A stretch of 64,000 bases of DNA from Neoarius graeffei. Lineage: Eukaryota > Chordata > Actinopteri > Siluriformes > Ariidae. The stretch spans positions 580,878 to 644,877 of the forward strand of contig NC_083582.1 in NCBI RefSeq assembly GCF_027579695.1. The letters are read 5' to 3'. Shown here one piece after another: positions 42,674 through 54,652 of the stretch; positions within the stretch are counted from its first letter, which is position 1, and every line of letters starts with the position of its first letter. A program made the position numbers and the translations under genes. Below the pieces are notes generated by a model, which had not been told where the DNA came from, ran no database searches, and was given only the letters and a program-made list of their open reading frames with translations.

Positions 42674-44960
42674 CATGACCGACTCAGCAGAGGCTGCTTC
42701 AACTGTCTACCCGGCCAACCTTCAGGGAATTATGTCAGCTTTGACACGCTTCGGAGCGATGCTCATGGACGAATGCTCACCAGCCAACGTGAGGCCCTTG
42801 CTTGCCACGAGGTACTGCTTCAGCAAATTGGGAAAACCCTGGCACAGCTGACACCTCTGCCTGCATCTCCTCATCCTGAGCTGGCTCCTGCTCCCGCTCC
42901 AGTGCCTCCTGCCATGCTGTCTCCTTCACCTCACGAACCCAGCCAAGACCCTGGCCGTCTGGGACTGGCCTACTCCCAAGTCCGTTAAGGAGGTTCAGCG
43001 GTTCTTAGGATTTGCTAACTTCTACCGCAAGTTCATTAGGAACTTCAGCTCCATAGCAGCACCTATGTCGGATCTCACCAAAAGGACTGGTGGTTCCTAT
43101 GTCTGGTCCCCTCAGGCGGAAAAGGTGTTTAATGACCTCAAACACCACTTTTGCATGGCACCTATGCTGGTTCTCCCGGACACCTCCCAACCATTCATCG
43201 TGGAGGTGGACGCCTCGGACAGTGGTGTCGGAGCGGTGCTCTCTCAACGCTCGTAAGGGAAGCTGCACCCCTGTGCTTACTTCTCCCACCGCCTGAGCCC
43301 TGCCGTGTCCCGCTATGATGTGGGGGATCGGGAACTGCTAGCGGTTAAACGAGCCCTTGAGGAGTGGAGGCACTGGCTGGAGGGAGCGCAACATCCATTC
43401 CTGGTGTGGACCGACCATAAGAACCTGGAGTACCTCCAGCAAGCCAAGAGGCTGAACCCATGACAGGCTAGGTGGGCTTTGTTTTTCAGCTGTTTCAATT
43501 TCACCCTATCATACCGCCCGGGCTCTAAGAAAACAAAACCGGACGCACTCTCCAGGCTGTTCTCACCCAACAACAGGGAGAGTGAAGTTGGGCCTATCAT
43601 CCCTGTATCCCGGATTGTGGCTCCTGTACGCTGGGGTATTGAGGAGACCGTTCGACAAGCTCAACGCTGGGACCCTGATCCTGGGACGGGGCCACCGGGC
43701 CTCCTGTACATCCCTTGTTAAGCCCGGGCCAAGGTTCTCCAGTGGGGTCACTCTTCCCCTCTCACCGCCCACCCGGGAGCTCGGAGGACCCTGGACTTCC
43801 TGAAAAGACATTTCTGGTGGCCTAACATGGAGAAGGAAGTAAGGTCATTCGTCCTGTCCTGTGAGGTCTGCACCAGAACCAAGAACCCGCGACAGCGTCC
43901 CCAGGGTCTCCTGCATCCTCTGCCTATTCCCCGGCATCCCTGGTCCCACGTGGCGGTCGACTTCATCACGGGTCTCCCTGAGTCTCAAGGTAACACTGTC
44001 ATTTTGGTCATTGTGGACAGATTCTCCAAGGCCTCCCACTTTATACCACTGTGCAAACTCCCTTCTGCCCTTGACATTGCTAAATTGCTATTTAATCAAG
44101 TCTTCCGAGTCTTTGGTCTTCCACAGGACATCGTCTCTGACCGGGGGCCCCAGTTCTCCTCCCAAGTGTGGCATGGCTTCTGCAAGCTCATTGGGGCCAC
44201 TGCCAGCCTCTCCTCTGGGTTCCACCCCCAGTCCAATGGCCAGACAGAGAGGCTCAACCAAGACCTGGAAACCACCCTGCGAGTCCTGGCTATGGATAAC
44301 CTGCCATTGTGGAGCACCTGGCTGCCATGGGCTGAGTACGCCCACAACACCCTGCAGTCATCGGCCACCAAGCTGTCGCCGTTCCAGTGCCAATTTGGGT
44401 TCCAGCCACCTCTGTTCCCGGACCAGGAGGAGGACGCTGGGGTGCCCTCGGTCAACCAATACGTGAGACGGTGTCGCAAGACCTGGAGCAAGGTCAGGAG
44501 GACACTCATCCAAACCTCCAGTACCAACCAGACTCAGGCCAACCGCCATAGGAGACCTGCCCACACTTTCCGCCCTGGGCAGTGGGTTTGGCTGTCCACC
44601 AAGGACCTTCCGCTATGGGTAGAGAACCGCAAGCTTGCTCCTCACTACATTGGCCCCTTCAAGGTTGTACGCAGAGTTAACCCTGTCTCCTACCGGCTCC
44701 AGTTATCACGTACACTAAGGATTAACCCCACATTCCATGTTTCCCTGTTGTGGCCCGTACTGACGTCCACGTATGCCCCTGCCCCTAGGAACCCCCCCGC
44801 ATCTTCCAGGGTCAGACTGTTTTCACCGTGCGCCGCCTGCTGGACTCCCGCGGGGGTCTCCAATATCTTGTGGACTGGGAGGGCTATGGCCCTGAGGAGC
44901 ACTGCTGGGTCCCAGCACGGGACATACTGGACAAAGAACTTTGTCGGGACTTCCATTCGG
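42674..44960 (+). pseudogene. Gypsy 1 gag start fused to pol end
   Basis: Gag begins MTDSAEAASTVYPANLQ at 42674, shifts frame at about 42770, and reaches a proline-rich stretch ([19 protein letters not shown]). At about 42965 it joins pol at [20 protein letters not shown] (end of reverse transcriptase). Then RNase H ([27 protein letters not shown]) and integrase with zinc-binding and DDE parts (AVDFITGLP, SDRGPQFSS, NGQTERLNQDLE), and in another frame a chromodomain ([17 protein letters not shown]). Stops at 43254, about 43463 and 43719 and a frameshift near 44800. The chromodomain marks it as a chromovirus-type Gypsy. Confidence 0.9.
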
Positions 44961-45012
44961 CCCATCCTGATCGTCCTGGGAACATCAGGAGACGCTCCTG
45001 GGGGGGGGGTCC

Positions 45013-45593
45013 TGTTAGGACTGGGGCTGTTTTGGCCTCTAGAGGCCGCTGTTATTTCCTTTTCTGGTCATGTTTGTTTTGGCCTCTAGAGGTCACCACT
45101 GTGTTCTGTGTTTTGTTTTTTCTTATTGCCTGTTTCCTGCCCCGCCCTGTCCTTAATTAGTTTGTGTATTTATACCCCTGAGTTCAGTCCTCTTGTCATG
45201 GAGTCTTTGTGCTGTTATGTTTAGCTCCAGTTTCCTCTGTACCGTGTTCCTTGCCTTTGTCTTTTTGGTTTTGCACTTTGCTTTGCTTTTTGGACTTTTT
45301 GGACCTTGTATTTACTGTTTTTTGGATCTTCTGAGCGTTGGTATTTTTGCCTTTTCTTTTCTGTTTTTTTGGCTTTTGTTTTGACTTTTGTACCTTGGAT
45401 ATTTCTTATTTTTCCCTTCATCTTCTGAGCATTTTGGATTATTTCTTTTGGACTGTATATATTGTAAATAAACCTTTTTGATACTTTTTCTACTTCCGCC
45501 TCTGCATTTGAGTCATCCCCCTGGTGGCCTAGTGGGGGTTTGCTGGATTATCACACCAGCGAACCAGGTTCGAATCCCAGCAAAACCCTAACA
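45013..45593 (+). repeat. Gypsy 1 3' LTR
   Basis: 581 bp, closely matching the 5' LTR apart from small indels (for example an extra TTTTTGGAC and TTTTC). Preceded by a G-run serving as polypurine tract (45000-45009). Confidence 0.94.
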
Positions 45594-46329
45594 ATGGTAG
45601 ATTTGGATATTGATATGCCTACTTCCTGGAGAGTGTTGTTCACTTGGTTGCCTGTTGTGAAGGGGTTTCTCTTCACCATGGAAATTATTCTGCGATCATC
45701 CACTACTGTTGTCTTCTGTGAGTGTCCAGGGGCCTCATGTACAAAGCTTGCGTACGCACAAAAAAGCTACATATGTCACTTTCTGCGCAAACATTCGTAT
45801 GTACAATGATTGACTTGGCATGGAAAAGTGCGGTACTCTACGCAAACCTCATGGCTGGCGTACGCACATTTCTGGTGCATCTTGGTACTTGGCGACACTT
45901 AGAGGCAGAGCAACGCAACTACATTTAGGCCTACTCGGTCAAGAGTCATGACATGGCGATAAGAGGCATCCAAAAATGCATCGGAACATCAGGATGCGTG
46001 AATTGAAATGTATGTCAGTCATACGACATTGTCGAGACACATAATGCGAGACTGTTGGGTAAATGCCAACAGATCCATCAACCATCCCTTCCATATTGTA
46101 ATTATGGGAAATGAGAAACCCCAGCAATATCATTTCGATATTATTCCCATTGACTATTGGTTAATTAATTAAATTAAAGAATGCACATGCAGGACCATGC
46201 ATTGCAGCTAGCTTAATAGATCTTCCTCGTGCATTTGCCGCGAGGTGTCAGACTGAAATATTATTAGTTGATGTTGTGTGGGGTAGCCTTATCACATAAT
46301 TACTAAGCTCAATATATGAAATGATTTCC

Positions 46330-46507
46330 AAGTGCATACAAATCAGACACAACTGCGGTGTGTGGCGTGTTACACAATGTGGCACAGCGGCACGGCGTGC
46401 CAATAATGGAGCGAGACCTGCCGGAGGACCCAGACCCTGGGCCTCACAATGAGGTGCCACAGCGACATGGCATACAAACCCAGCAGCGCTTAATAGCCAC
46501 AATGTGA
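46330..46507 (+). pseudogene. Harbinger transposase C-terminal remnant, copy 1
   Basis: KSDTTAVCGVLHNVAQRHGV then PEDPDPGPHNEVPQRHGIQT and RLIATM, ending at TGA 46505-46507. The VLHN motif is typical of the C-terminal end of Harbinger DDE transposases. No catalytic residues remain upstream. Confidence 0.7.
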
Positions 46508-46533
46508 AAAGGTAAGGACAGACGGGACACCAT

Positions 46534-46805
46534 TCATTTTTTAAGATATTCTTTTAATGTGTTATTCAGTTCCTTCAATTCCTCGCGGATTCCCTCGAGG
46601 TTGTCGTTAATCGCCTCTATCCCCTTTAAAATTTCCCCCTGCGACTCAAGGACCGCGCGCGTCAGCACCCGGCCTGTGGACCCAGCGACAGTGGCAGGCG
46701 GTGGAGAAGGGGGGCAGGTGACAGTGACGCTGGATCCGCTCGGCTGGGGGTCCTCTTCCTGCTCGGGTGGGATGGACTGGGGGCCTCCTGTTGTTCCCTG
46801 GCACC
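46534..46805 (-). pseudogene. Harbinger Myb-like protein last exon, copy 1
   Basis: A 272-bp terminal exon, from an acceptor TTCTAGCAG at 46806-46808 to TGA at 46536-46534. It encodes an acidic/proline-rich stretch, RSTGRVLTRAVLESQ-like text and a charged helix ending ELNSTLKEYLKK. Such C-terminal coiled coils occur in the DNA-binding partner protein of Harbinger transposases. The Myb/SANT exon is missing. Confidence 0.6.
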
Positions 46806-48123
46806 CTGCTAGAATACATTTGTCATTAAAATCCTATTGTGGAAAATATGTGCACGTTTTATTTCTGGTTACATGTGGCTAGGAATATTGGGCCTACTAA
46901 GAGAGGAAGACATTTCCTCAAATACAGGGTGTCCCCGAAAAAATGTACACATTAGAGCACTAAAGGTGTTTTTTTGTTTTCAAAACCCATGTAACTCAAA
47001 TAGACACTCATTGTGGCGCAGGCACTGCGGACGATGCGAATCATACCGTTATCTTGGTATAGGCTACATTCACATTCAGTGGCATACAATCAGTGACTGT
47101 TGCATGTCTCATAGCATACACTTTGAACATCACTTTAATTGGAGGTGACAGAACAATTAAGTGATGTATGTGAATTCTATTACACTGTGCTAAAGGCAGG
47201 GATTAACACGAATAAATGTTAATGTTAAATGTTAATAATAAATGTTAAATGTTAATTTGATTAACGCGAGATTTCTAACATTTAATTAACATTAACGCGT
47301 TAGTAAAAGTTGCCATGTCTTTTACCTAACGCGGGCCTTACTGCAGGTCTATTTATACTAATTAACATATTCAGTGTGGAATAATTGAGGGAGGAGACGG
47401 GGTGGGGAACGGGGCTCGTGCATGTGCACCGAATTCCACGTTGATTGGGATGTACAACAGGAGAGTGCGTGGAAACCTTCGTACGCACTGATTGATACAT
47501 CCGGATTTTTTTGGTTGTACGCAAATTTCCCGATTTTGACGTGCGCACATATTTAGTGGGAAATCCACGCAGGTCTTTGTACATGAGGCCCCAGGTCTTT
47601 TTGCATTGATGAGTTCACCAGTGCTTTCTTTCTTTCTCAGGATGTACCAAACTATAGATTTTGCCACTCCTAATATTGTAGCAATTTCTTGGATGGGTTT
47701 TTTCTGTTTTTGCAGCTTAAGGATGGCTTGTTTCACCTGCATGGAGAGCTCCTTTGACCGCATGTTTTCTTCACAGCAAAATCTTCCAAATGCAAGCACC
47801 ACACCTCAAATCAACTCCAGGTCTTTTATCTGCTTAATTGAGAATGACATAACGAAGGAATTGCCCACACCTGTCCATGAAATAGCCTTTGAGTCAATTG
47901 TCCAATTACTTTTGGTCCCTTTAAAAACAGGGTGGCACATGTTAAGGAGCTGAAACTCCTAAACCCTTCATCCAATTTTAATGTGGATACCCTCAAATGA
48001 AAGCTGAAAGTCTGGACTTTATGTTCATGTCCATTATATAACTATAACTTGAATATGTTTCAGTAAACAGGTAAAAAAAACAATTTGTGTCAGTGTCCAA
48101 ATATATATATGGACCTAACTGTA

Positions 48124-49836
48124 GTCTGAGGTCCACTGTAGGGTTAGCCCTTTTTTTTTTTTTGAAAAACAGATAACTTGGGTCTTCTCAACAGACAAAT
48201 GAAACCCCCACTCATGTGACCATCTTTTGACCTTGTTTATTGCGGCTTGTATTCTGTTCCTCAGATTATTAGTATTTCAGCCTCTCACCCACAGTGCCCC
48301 ATCGTCTGCATAAAGTACTCTACTGATTCTGGAGTGTTTCCAACTAGCGGGCGGCCTACCTTGTTCCCAAACTTTATTATATAACTTTAAAACCACTTTT
48401 TTAGCCACATCAGATAACTGGTCAATCATCTTATATCATATTCCGTCTTTACCTGGAGATGTATTCTTAACACCTATGATTGCTCTCTTCAGTTCAAACA
48501 ATGTAAAGTTTTTATCAAGGGCACTCTCACTTACTTCTTTCCTTCCCAGTATGTTACCATTATCCTCAATCTTTTTTGTTCTCCATAATAACTCTTCATT
48601 TGATAAGTTTTGAGAGCTATGTACCTTAACAAAAGCCCTAGTAAGCATCTCTGCTTTTTTCTTCCTTAGTTACTGCTTCGCCATCATTGTCTTTAATTAC
48701 TGGTAAAGAGAGATCTGTTCTTATTCTTCCCATCTTTCTAATCATTCCCCATACCTCACTAACCTTTATTTCTGCCCCAATAGTACTACAGAAATTCCTC
48801 CAGTATTTCTTTTTGGTTTCTCTTATGATTCTTTTAACTTTAGACTGTGCTTTTTTTTTTAATATGATATCAAGTTATTAAAAGAGTGATTTGTTTTCAC
48901 CATTCTAAATGCTTTATTTCTGGCTTTGACTGCTTCTTTACATTCGTCTGTCCACCATGGAACCATTTTCTTTTCCCTTATCCCAGAAGATTTGCTTATA
49001 GTCTCCTCTGCTGATTCATACATTATATTTGTAATTATGGAGTTTAACTCTTCAATATCATCACTTAAATTTGACATAATCTCCATAAATTTACCACTTG
49101 CTCTCATATTATAAAGTCCCCAGTTGGCCTCTCGCATTTTCCATCTAGGGTACCAGTTTTCTTCCAAACTTGCATCTTTTTTTTTGTATCTTGGTCCAAA
49201 TAGGGTAGTGATCGCTTCCTAATGGAGTATTGTTAAAAACTTCTCACTGACTGGTTCCTGCTATTTGTTCTGATAATATAGTAAGGTCAATGGCTGATTC
49301 TGCTCCATGAACTACATCAAATCTGGTGCCTCTTCCATCATTTAAACAGACTACTTCATGATCATCCATAAATTCCTCAATTGTACTCCCATTTTCATCT
49401 GTTCGTATGCTTCCCCAGGGTGCATTATGTGCATTGAAGTCTTCACAAAAAATAATTCTACCATTTCCCTTCTCACAGATGTTTTCAAGCATCTCTCTTG
49501 TTATCATTTGGCAGGGGTTATATAAATTAATTATTTTAAACTTAAATTTACCAACCCATACTTCAACCACAATCACTTCAATTCCTTTATTTATGTTTAG
49601 AGCCCTATAATTAACACGTTGAATAAATTTGGCTACTCCTCCCCCATTCCTGAGTTTCTATCCTTGCGTACTGCTATATATCCATAAATAATAAAATCAA
49701 GTGATGGTTTTAACCAGGTTTCTTGAACACAAATAATGTTTGGTTTAACATACTGCATTTCAATAAAATGTTTAAATTCTTGTCCATTAGCGATTAAGCT
49801 CCTGGCATTCCACTGTAATATGGACAGTACCATCAA
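48124..49836 (-). pseudogene. LINE ORF2: endonuclease and part of reverse transcriptase
   Basis: LQWNARSLIANGQEFKHF and CVQETWLKP open the endonuclease, FCEDFNAHNAPWGS and AIDLTILS follow, then KMVPWWTDECKEAVKARNKA and the fingers segment GVKNTSPGKDGI. Past PPASWKHS the frame jumps directly to VLYADDGALW (motif C, 48301-48312), so motifs A and B of the polymerase are deleted. Several stops and frame changes. Confidence 0.82.
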
Positions 49837-49859
49837 ACTCCACCACCACTTTCAGACAT

Positions 49860-51411
49860 CCCTGCTATTAATACTGCATTGATTGACTCAAATGATAGTT
49901 CCTCTATCTCAAGGTACTTTTCTGCTGCTTTTGTGATGATCTTGATTCTCTCTTTTCTGCTGTCTGTCTGTGCTGAGCAATTAATAACTTCCACTATAAA
50001 AGCAACAAATTTCTTCTTCTCTACAATCTAGGTATCTTCAGAGATTTTGCAGTTCAAAGGTTGTGCAACAATTTGAGCTGAAGGTTGAGACACAGAAACT
50101 GCTTTAGCATTAGGGCGTCCTTTACTATCTACCTTTTTGATTGCATCAGCATAGGTAAGTTTCTCCTTCACCCTTACATTTTGAATCTGCACTGCTCTTT
50201 TATGTGCCTCACATCCTTTATAAGCGGCACTGTGTTCCCTTCCACAGTTACAACACTTTATTTTAGTTCCTTCGGCGCATTTGCAATAATCATGCTCCCC
50301 TCCGCACTTAGCACACCGGGCTTTAGCCCTACAGGCTGCAGCAATATGCCCAAACCTTTGGCATTTAAAACACCTTGTTGGTGGAGGATATGTATGGCCA
50401 TACTTGTTAGGACTTGGACTGTTTTGGCCTCTAGAGGCCGCTGTTATTTCCTTTTCGTGTCATATTTATTTTGGCCTCTAGAGGCCGCCACTGTTCCTGT
50501 GTTTTGTGTTTTTTTTTGTTAATTGCCTGTTAGTCCTAATTATCTTCACCTGTGTCCTTAATTAGTTTGTGTATTTATACCCCTGAGTTCAGTCCTCTTG
50601 TCACGGAGTCTTTGTGCTGTTATGTTTATCTCCAGTTTCCTTTGTACTGTGTTTTGTGGATCTTCTGAGCTTTTGCATTTTTGCCTTTTTCTTTTTGAAT
50701 TATACTCTTTGTTTTTTTGTTTTTTTTTGTTTTGCCCTGGATTGTATATAGTGTACATAGTATAAATAAACCTTTTGTTACTTTTTCTACTTCCGCCTCA
50801 TGCCTCTGCATTTGAGTCATTCCCCTGGTGGCCTAGTGGGGGTTTGCTGGATCATCACACCAACGAACCAGGTTCGAATCCCAGCAAAACCCTAACATAC
50901 TAAGTAACTAACATACCCAGTCTTAACCCTTTCAGGTAATCTAAACTCATCCAGAGATAGCATAACCGACATACTTGGACCTTTAACTCCATTTCTTGTA
51001 AAAGGCAATTGTTTTACTTTGGTTACTCGAACCCCTCTCACATTAACTCTGATCTGTTCTTCAGTCAATTCTGTGGATACTCCAGAAATTACACCCATAG
51101 TCTTTCCCCTTTCCTCCCACACTTGTGGCTTGATCGCTTTTCCCAATAATGTCTTACACATCATTAGCCCCTGCTGCTGGTCTTTATCCCTACATACAAC
51201 CATCAAATTGCCATCTCTTAAGGTTTTGACCGTACGTACCTCGCCTACTAGCTTGTAAACAGCCTCGCTGACTTTTAAAGGATTCAGAGTACATGGGGAT
51301 TGGAATCTAAGTATCACTTTAATTTCATTTCCTTTACTTTCTTCTCCCCCCCTCTTCATCAGGTTCTAGTTCTTTCCTTTTCTTGCTCCCTTGGTTGATC
51401 TTCTGCCATTT
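49860..51411 (-). pseudogene. LINE ORF1 (gag-like, CCHC), split by solo LTR
   Basis: Starts MAEDQPREQEKER at about 51411 with a frame break soon after. The main frame contains EIKVILRFQSPCTLNPLKVS, an RNA-binding-like region, and RLPERVKTGYVSY. After the LTR it resumes with PPTRCFKCQRFGHIAAAC and CAKCGGEHDYCKC zinc knuckles and KCCNCGREHSAAYKGCEAH. ORF1 proteins coat the element RNA. Confidence 0.8.
50405..50897 (+). repeat. solo LTR of the Gypsy 1 family
   Basis: Starts TGTTAGGACTTGGACTG, ends AAACCCTAACA, flanked by TACT on both sides (50401-50404 and 50898-50901). 493 bp with small deletions relative to the other LTRs. Left by LTR-LTR recombination inside LINE ORF1. Confidence 0.92.
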
Positions 51412-52469
51412 TCCTGTGTGTGTATTTCTCTCACTATGATCATTGCTGGCGGCACAGTGGTGTAGTGGTTAGCGCTGTCACCTCACAGCAAGACGGTCCG
51501 GGTTCGAGCCCCGTGGCCGGCGAGGGCCTTTGTGTGTGGAGTTTGCATGTTCTCCCCGTGTCCGCGTGGGTTTCCTCCAGGTGCTCCGGTTTCCCCCACA
51601 GTCCAAAGACATGCAGGTTAGGTTAACTGGTGACTCTAAATTGAGCGTAGGTGTGAATCTGTGTCTATGTGTCAGCCCTGTGATGACCTGGGGCCTCATG
51701 TACAAAGACCTGCGTGGATTTCCCACTAAATATGTGCACACGTCAAAATCGGGAAATTTGAGTACGACCAAAAAAATCCGGATGTATCAATCAGTGCGTA
51801 CAAAGGTTTCCACGCACTCTCCTGTTGTACATCCCAATCAACGTGGAATTCGGCACACATGCACGTTCCCCGCCCCGTCTCCTCCCTCAATTATTCCACA
51901 CTGAATATGTTAATTATTATAAATAGACCTGCAGTAAGGCCCGCGTTAGGTAAAAGACATGGCAACTTTTACTAACGCGTTAATGTTAATTAAATGTTAG
52001 AAATCTCGCGTTAATCAAATTAACATTTAACATTTATTATTCACATTTAACATTAACATTTATTCACGTTAATCCCTGCCTTTAGCACAGTGTAATAGAA
52101 TTCACATACATCACTTAATTGTTCTGTCACCTCCAATTAAAGTGATGTCCAAAGTGTATGCTATGAGACATGCAACGGTCACTGATTGTATGCCACTGAA
52201 TGTGAATGTAGCCTATACCAAGATAACGGTATGATTCGCATCGTCCGCAGTGCCTGCGCCACAGTGAGTATCTATTTGAGTTACATGGGTTTTGAAAACA
52301 AAAAAACACCTTTAGTGCTCTAATGTGTACATTTTTTCGGGGACACCCTGTATTTGAGGAAATGTCTTCCTCTCTTAGTAGGCCCAATATTCCTAGCCAC
52401 ATGTAACCAGAAATAAAACGTGCACATATTTTCCACAATAGGATTTTAATGACAAATGTATTCTAGCAG

Positions 52470-52741
52470 GGTGCCAGGGAACAACAGGAGGCCCCCAGTC
52501 CATCCCACCCGAGCAGGAAGAGGACCCCCAGCTGAGCGGATCCAGCGTCACTGTCACCTGCCCCCCTTCTCCACCGCCTGCCCCTGTCGCCAGGTCCACA
52601 GGCCGGGTGCTGACGCGCGCGGTCCTTGAGTCGCAGGGGGAAATTTTAAAGGGGATAGAGGCGATTAACGACAACCTCGAGGGAATCCGCGAGGAATTGA
52701 AGGAACTGAATAGCACATTAAAAGAATATCTTAAAAAATGA
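52470..52741 (+). pseudogene. Harbinger Myb-like protein last exon, copy 2
   Basis: Same 272-bp terminal exon as copy 1 in plus orientation: acceptor TTCTAGCAG then 90 codons to TGA 52739-52741, C-terminus KGIEAINDNLEGIREELKEL. The frame is open in both copies. Confidence 0.6.
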
Positions 52742-52767
52742 ATGGTGTCCCGTCTGTCCTTACCTTT

Positions 52768-52947
52768 TCACATTGTGGCTATTAAGCGCTGCCGGGTTTG
52801 TATGCCATGTCGACATGGCACCTCGTTGTGAGGCCCAGGGTCTGGGTCCTCCGGCAGGTCTCGCTCCATTATTGGCACGCCGTGCCGCTGCGCCACATTG
52901 TGTAACACGCCACACACCGCGGTTGTGTCTGATTTGTACGCACTTGG
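52768..52947 (-). pseudogene. Harbinger transposase C-terminal remnant, copy 2
   Basis: KSDTTAVCGVLHNVAQRHGV to RLIATM with TGA at 52770-52768. Faces the Myb-like exon tail to tail with a 26-bp gap, the usual Harbinger gene arrangement. Confidence 0.7.
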
Positions 52948-54143
52948 AAATCGTTTCATATATTGATCTTGGTAATTATGTGATAAGGCTACCCCACGCA
53001 ACATCAACTAATAATATTTCAGTCTGACACCTCGCGGCAAATGCGCGAGGAAGATCTATTAAGCTAGCTGCAATGCATGGTCCTGCATGTGCATTCTTTA
53101 ATTTAATTAATTAACCAATAGTCAATGGGAATAATATCGAAATGATATTGCTGGGGTTTCTCATTTCCCGTAATTACAATATGGAAGGGATGGTTGATGG
53201 ATCTGTTGGCATTTACCCAACAGTCTCGCATTATGTGTCTCGACAATGTCGTATGACTGACATAATTTCAATTCACGCATCCTGATGTTCCGATGCATTT
53301 TTGGATGCCTCTTATCGCCATGTCATGACTCTTGACCGAGTAGGCCTAAATGTAGTTGCGTTGCTCTGCCTCTAAGTGTCGCCAAGTACCAAGATGCACC
53401 AGAAATGTGCGTACGCAAGCCATGAGGTTTGCGTAGAGTACCGCACTTTTCCACGCCAAGTCAATCTTTGTACATACGAATGTTTGCGCAGAAAGTGACG
53501 TACGTAGCTTTTTTGTGCATACGCAAGCTTTGTACATGAGGCCCCTGGCCACTTGTCCAGGGTGTACCCTGCCTTTTGCCCGTAGTCAGCTGGGATAGGC
53601 TCCAGCTTGCCTGCGACCCTGTAGAACAGGATAAAGCGGCTACAGATAATGAGATGAGATGAAAGTTTGAGCAACTATTCATGCACAATTTACATATTGA
53701 AAGTCTTTTCTACTTTTGCAATGGCCAAAAGGTCATTAAGGTGTTGATACAGTGGATATAAAAAGTTTACACACCCCATTAAAATGATTGGTTTTTCTGA
53801 TGTAAAAAAAAAAATGAGACCACAATAAATAATTTCAAAACTTTTCCCACCTTTAAAGGGCTCCTGACAGCAAAACATATGTTAAATTGTTAATTTCAGC
53901 CATATTGAGTTGAATAAAATGACATATTTACTTCACACATCGCGCGACAGAATAGTAACAAACATTGTTTTGAATGGCCCGCCACGCAGATAAATTGATA
54001 TCATAGCGAGCCAACCCACGGCCGAGGAAGAAGGCGGATATGTCACATGCAGAACCACTGACAGACATTTTCTCAACTTCTCGTTGTTCACCAGTGCTTG
54101 GTAAGTGAATATTTTTGCGTCTGAGTCATTTATTTTGGTGAAT

Positions 54144-54289
54144 ATGCCTGCTCGTTGTGTGGCTGGATTTTGCTCAAACCCCAGGGAAGCCGGGTCTAGT
54201 CTGTTTACCTTTCCCAAGGATCCCATCAGATGCGAAGAGTGGGCAAAACAAGTGCGCCGGACACGGGACATGTGGACTCCCAATGACAG
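54144..54289 (+). pseudogene. THAP zinc-finger exon of Kolobok-like element
   Basis: MPARCVAGFCSNPREAGSSL then FTFPKDPIRCEEWAKQVRRT and MWTPND: the C2CH THAP pattern (Cys, Cys, the F-P-K-D strand and the W-A helix). It ends at a donor CAG/GTGGGC, so the second Cys/His half would be in a later exon, which I do not find. Confidence 0.75.
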
Positions 54290-54652
54290 GTGGGCCTCTG
54301 ACAGACATGTGACACTTGTTTGATTAGTTGTTGACTGATGATTTTTCGGTGTAGATCTCCATCTTGTAATGAGATATTTACTAATAAATAATAGCAATAG
54401 GTGAATTTGTTAATGATTCAAAGTTCTGCCACACTCCACTGCAATACCGTGTTGGCTGGACCTTATAGGCCTAACATGCATTTGAATTTCATCAGTTCAC
54501 AGAAGTTTTTATTCATATCAAATAAAAATGTGAGAAAACGGCCCAAATCTAAATGACCATGAACTTTCAAGAGAGCATGTTTTTTTAAAAGGAAATCAGT
54601 GCGGTAATATTGTCTGCATGCCCCCCCGAGGACTAGATCTATTATTATTATA

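Larger units (their letters stand above)
42088..45593 (+). mobile_element. Ty3/Gypsy retrotransposon 1, internally deleted
   Basis: Two LTRs (42088-42661 and 45013-45593) starting TGTTAGGACT and ending CCCTAACA, with ATGGT duplicated at 42083-42087 and 45594-45598. The internal part is only about 2.35 kb: start of gag, then the last part of pol. Protease and most of reverse transcriptase are absent. A solo LTR of the family is at 50405. Confidence 0.95.
45730..47591. mobile_element. PIF/Harbinger deletion derivative, copy 1
   Basis: 1862 bp with ends GGGCCTCATGTACAAAG and CTTTGTACATGAGGCCC, and CAG duplicated at 45727-45729 and 47592-47594. A CWG target is characteristic of vertebrate Harbinger elements. 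It keeps only the 3' ends of the two Harbinger genes, arranged tail to tail. A near-identical inverted copy is at 51691. Confidence 0.9.
41108..48121 (-). mobile_element. Tc1-like element (fifth family) holding two insertions
   Basis: Ends CAGTTAGGTCCATACATATT and ATATATATGGACCTAACTG, TA at 41106-41107 and 48122-48123. The minus-strand transposase is in three pieces: MRSKELSMQVKQAILKLQKQ (from 47763), TTVVDDRRIISMVKRNPFTT (45594-45729) and the catalytic part 42082-41430 with [42 protein letters not shown] and SPDLNPIE. The pieces are separated by a Harbinger (45730-47591) and a Gypsy element (42088-45593). A stop precedes [11 protein letters not shown]. Confidence 0.9.
38078..51446 (-). mobile_element. 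I-group LINE, heavily interrupted
   Basis: A non-LTR element with a gag-like ORF1, endonuclease, reverse transcriptase and RNase H, in order on the minus strand from 51411 to 38099. Presence of RNase H and CCHC knuckles in ORF1 points to the I/Nimb group. It is split by a solo LTR (50405-50897), a Tc1 element (41108-48121) and a hAT-like element (39526-41022). Its own sequence totals only about 4.3 kb because part of the reverse transcriptase is deleted. Confidence 0.85.
51691..53544. mobile_element. PIF/Harbinger deletion derivative, copy 2
   Basis: 1854 bp, same ends as copy 1 in inverted orientation, CTG duplicated at 51688-51690 and 53545-53547. Nearly identical to copy 1 along its length, with small differences (for example ATTCACATTTAAC against AATAATAAATG), so both share one internal deletion. 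Confidence 0.92.
51448..53661 (+). mobile_element. Mermaid-like SINE split by a Harbinger element
   Basis: SINE parts 51448-51690 and 53545-53661: head GGCGGCACAGTGGTGTAG, and after the insertion ACTTGTCCAGGGTGTACC to GAGATGAGAT. The insertion lies within GATGACCTGGCGACTTG. Slightly diverged from the 40297 copy. Confidence 0.92.

Noticed and set aside
43861-44527. Long alternative-frame proteins overlapping the Gypsy 1 integrase on both strands
   Set aside because: The integrase frame has zinc-binding and DDE motifs; the others are GC-rich shadow frames.
46559-46882. 107-codon plus-strand frame, repeated in the other Harbinger copy at 52393-52716
   Set aside because: It is the antisense shadow of the open Myb-like last exon; the opposite strand has the acceptor, stop and charged helix expected of that protein.
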